The position numbers were made by a program, and so were the translations under genes. From Nitrospirae bacterium RIFCSPLOW2_12_42_9 (GTDB taxonomy: Bacteria > Nitrospirota > 9FT-COMBO-42-15 > HDB-SIOI813): a stretch of DNA of 5,583 nucleotides. Of the stretch, positions 3,076 to 5,583 are shown piece after piece; the stretch's first letter is position 1; every line of letters starts with the position of its first letter. The notes under the pieces are model-generated. The model was not told the DNA's origin and did not search any database. It saw only the letters and a program-made list of their open reading frames with translations. The DNA is taken from NCBI GenBank assembly GCA_001805205.1, contig MHER01000095.1:571-6153 (forward strand). The letters run 5' to 3'.

Positions 3076-5583
3076 TCACTTAAGATATAAATCATATATT
3101 CCAAACCCAATAAATGATATCGTATCATTGTAGAAACCAGGCAGATCATATGACCACGTATATTTTACAAGGTCTTTCACCCTGGGGAGACTGTTATTCA
3201 AAATTCGAGGTACCCCTTTGATGGCTTTTACCCCTCCTGCTACCACATTACCTGTATCAATTAAATCAGCCATAAAGTTGGTGGTCTTTTGCAAATCAGA
3301 ATCAGCGTAACCAAGTTCTTCGATGAGGGTATTCGTAAGCCTAATAATGGACGTCCCTGCTCCAATGAAATCACCCGTAAGAGCGCTTCCAATTCCTCCT
3401 GATGCCTCACCAGCTGCTTCAGCAAACTTTCCTACAGCCTCCCAATAAAATCCTTCTCCCTCAAACTTGGCAATATCTTGAAGGTTTTTATTTATTGCAG
3501 CATAAGATTTTCTTTTTCGCTCGATAAGTTCACGATGTTCATTATCAGAGGTACCAAAATTATCTATAATTTTGTTTCCCTCTCTTGGTGACAATCCAGA
3601 AACATCCACGAATCTCACCGGATTATTCACCGCATATACATATCTGTTCAAGCTCTGTGTATCCCCATCTTTCCCTGTCTGCGGGTCTTTAGTTATAAAC
3701 CTCCCCAGCTCCGGCACATAGTATCTCGCCCTAATGTATGCCAGGCCATTCCCTTCGTCCTGCACCCCATACATCCCAACATATCTGAATGGGTTCACAG
3801 TCACACCAAAAAGATTCACCACATTTCCAAATGGGTCATAGGCATAGGCATCTGTGATGTTCTCCCCGGCATCACTCAATGCAATGGTGCTTCCACGGGA
3901 ATCATAGTGGTAATAGTAGGCCGTCCCATCTGGCAATACCTTTGAGATAAGCCCAAGGCCATGAACATAATAAGCAGTAATCGTGCCGGCCGCATCTGTC
4001 TCGGCAATAACATTGCTCAACCCACCATTTATATCCTGTACATACCTTGTCGTTGTCACACCCGTTACTCGCGCCAGCCGATTGCCGACTCCGTCATACC
4101 TGTACTGTGTAACCACTCCCCCGATGCTGCTCTCCACAAGCCTGTCATTATAATCATAAGTAAACGTATCGCTCCCCTTTGCCGTCATATTCCCATTCGT
4201 ATCAAAGGTATTAGTAACACCTCCGGCATCAGTCATACGGTTTTCTGCATCATGGGTGTATGCAACATTCTGTGCCGGGATGAGCGGGATCAGCGGTTCA
4301 TCCTGCGATACATTCTCATGATTGCCAATAACATCGAGTGTATAAGAGTAGCTTGAGATGACTGTAGAATCAGACTTCGTATTTAAGATCCCTGTTAAAC
4401 GGTCAGCAATATCATAGGTAAAGGCGGCCTTCGTGTTATTCGGATTCAATATGTCAGACAGATTGCCTGCATCATCATAACTATAGGTGGTTATCTTTCC
4501 AAGCCAGTCAGTTACTGTCTCAAGCCTGTCCCGCTTATCATAACTGTACTGGACCACCTTACCATCAGGATATATCAGAGAGGTCCTGTTCCCATTACCA
4601 TCATAACCATACCCGGCGATCTTCCCGAAGGGGTCTGTGTAAGAGGTCATCCTGTTCAGGTCGTCGTATGTGTATGTAGAAGCCCCCAGGCTATCTGTCA
4701 TACCAATCCTGTTATCGTTGACATCATAAGTATAAGAGACAAATGTCGTATCCGGATAGGTGATCTTCTCAAGCCTGTTCAGGGCATCATATTGATAAAC
4801 GAGGGTATTCCCCTTCGGGTCTTTCTTTGAGGTCATATTCCCGACATCGTCATATCCATACTCATGCTGGCCGTATGGCTCTATCTTTCTGGTGAGCCTG
4901 TTCATAGCATCATATTCATAGCCTGTGGTATTGGCATTCGGGTCAACCATAGTCAGCCGGTTTCCGTTCGTATCATAGGTGTACTGAACCGTCCCACTAT
5001 TGGCATCCGTTACCTTCGTAAGCCTCCCCAGTGCATCATATTCAAAGTAAGTCGTCTGGAGTTTTGCATTTATTGTCGAGGAGACCCTGTCGAGTGCGTC
5101 ATAGTTAGTGATTGTAGTGTTACCAAGCGGATCTTTTACCTCTGTTACCCTGTTTAAGACATCATATTTGTAGGTCGTTGTATGAATCAGCGGGTCTGTC
5201 TCTGTGAGTTTGTTCCCATTCCCATCATAAGTAAATGTCGTCTCCTTCAGGTATGGGTCAATAACCTTGATGAGGTTACCCACAGCATCATAATCATAAG
5301 TTATCTGGTTCCCATTCTTGTCTGTTATTGTTTTCTTCCTGTCAAGGGCATCGTAAGTATAAGTGACCGTCTTGTTATACGGATCGGTTATGGTTTCAGG
5401 AAGGTCTTTGACATCGTAGCTATACTGGGTGATCTTCCCCTTTTTGTCCTTAACAGTTACCTTGTTATTGTTATTATCATAGGTATAGGTGATAGTACCT
5501 ATTGGATCAGTTACAGTCAGCAGATTATTGTTGTTATCATAAGTGTAACTGATCCAATAGGTACAATCACCTATACCTATGAT
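3076..5583 (-). CDS. RHS/YD-repeat protein, C-terminal 835 residues (5' end outside window)
   Basis: The minus-strand frame is open from the right edge to TGA 3078-3076; the internal GTG at 5283 is not the true start. About two dozen YD units of about 20-22 residues (such as YTYDTNGNRLT and YEYDAMNRLT) fill residues 1 to about 560. RHS/YD repeats form a hollow beta shell around the C-terminal cargo. The conserved core end follows near residues 600-665: GNGLAYIRARYY, PELGRFITKDP, LNRYVYAVNNPV, DVSGL. Autoproteolysis commonly occurs near this core in RHS toxins. The remaining ~170 residues are a variable tip: a charged helix (ELIERKRKSYAAINKNLQD), then Gly/Ala-rich hydrophobic stretches, ending in an aromatic segment. 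I recognise no nuclease, deaminase or ADP-ribosyltransferase motif. No signal peptide or secretion adaptor can be seen because the N-terminus is absent, and no immunity-like gene follows on the same strand. Role as a polymorphic toxin or surface protein is inferred. Confidence 0.93.
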   Translation of the reverse strand: MIGIGDCTYWISYTYDNNNNLLTVTDPIGTITYTYDNNNNKVTVKDKKGKITQYSYDVKDLPETITDPYNKTVTYTYDALDRKKTITDKNGNQITYDYDAVGNLIKVIDPYLKETTFTYDGNGNKLTETDPLIHTTTYKYDVLNRVTEVKDPLGNTTITNYDALDRVSSTINAKLQTTYFEYDALGRLTKVTDANSGTVQYTYDTNGNRLTMVDPNANTTGYEYDAMNRLTRKIEPYGQHEYGYDDVGNMTSKKDPKGNTLVYQYDALNRLEKITYPDTTFVSYTYDVNDNRIGMTDSLGASTYTYDDLNRMTSYTDPFGKIAGYGYDGNGNRTSLIYPDGKVVQYSYDKRDRLETVTDWLGKITTYSYDDAGNLSDILNPNNTKAAFTYDIADRLTGILNTKSDSTVISSYSYTLDVIGNHENVSQDEPLIPLIPAQNVAYTHDAENRMTDAGGVTNTFDTNGNMTAKGSDTFTYDYNDRLVESSIGGVVTQYRYDGVGNRLARVTGVTTTRYVQDINGGLSNVIAETDAAGTITAYYVHGLGLISKVLPDGTAYYYHYDSRGSTIALSDAGENITDAYAYDPFGNVVNLFGVTVNPFRYVGMYGVQDEGNGLAYIRARYYVPELGRFITKDPQTGKDGDTQSLNRYVYAVNNPVRFVDVSGLSPREGNKIIDNFGTSDNEHRELIERKRKSYAAINKNLQDIAKFEGEGFYWEAVGKFAEAAGEASGGIGSALTGDFIGAGTSIIRLTNTLIEELGYADSDLQKTTNFMADLIDTGNVVAGGVKAIKGVPRILNNSLPRVKDLVKYTWSYDLPGFYNDTISFIGFGIYDLYLK
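5476..5583. repeat. 40-base inverted repeat ending at the window edge
   Basis: Bases 5476-5515 and 5544-5583 are reverse complements with one mismatch (39 of 40), separated by 28 bases. On the RHS coding strand the left arm encodes a normal repeat (DPIGTITYTYD), while the right arm encodes its antisense (IIGIGDCTYW), which does not fit a YD unit. The frame stays open by chance. Because the outer arm ends exactly at the last base, a contig-end fold-back artefact is likely. Confidence 0.9.

Noticed and set aside
3961..5157. Plus-strand ORFs of 131 and 97 codons inside the RHS gene
   Set aside because: The tandem YD codons produce open antisense frames; the products are Ile/Cys-rich with no motif.

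Overview
This looks like a bacterial accessory region: two long surface or secreted-protein genes on the minus strand, both cut by the window edges, with a compact cluster of plus-strand toxin-antitoxin (TA) genes and TA fragments between them. The base composition is moderate and somewhat AT-rich. Together with YD-repeat proteins, Fn3-like, type-3-calcium-repeat and PKD-like domains and a DUF104/PIN TA pair, it suggests an environmental Gram-negative bacterium, perhaps Nitrospirota or Desulfobacterota. That placement is a guess from gene style, not a demonstrated assignment.

Layout from left to right. Positions 897 down to 1 (minus): start of a secreted multidomain protein with a signal peptide, two YD repeats, an Fn3-like domain, three calcium-binding-type repeats and the start of a PKD-like domain. 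Positions 898-1034: divergent promoter region holding a copied leader and a 17-codon stub of an antitoxin gene. 1035-1274: orphan DUF104 antitoxin. 1264-1427: TA debris, comprising the first codons of a PIN toxin, an antitoxin-like tail and a toxin-like stub. 1488-2121: intact DUF104 antitoxin plus VapC-type PIN toxin. 2124-2239: 3' end of a hicA-like gene. 2361-2895: Phd/YefM-like antitoxin plus RelE/ParE-like toxin, the toxin having ATC where its start codon should be. 2939-3052: a second hicA-like 3' end. 5583 down to 3076 (minus): C-terminal 835 residues of an RHS/YD-repeat protein with an AT-rich, unrecognised C-terminal tip.

The TA pairs are expected to be antitoxin-first operons. Each of three promoter candidates has a TTGACA -35 box. 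The two DUF104 genes share a nearly identical promoter, while the first DUF104 gene carries the leader of the Phd-like gene. The cluster therefore looks like a mosaic built by repeated insertion, recombination and decay. Only the DUF104/VapC pair at 1488-2121 looks complete by normal rules. The last 40 bases of the window are a near-perfect inverted copy of bases 5476-5515, so the extreme right end may be an assembly fold-back.
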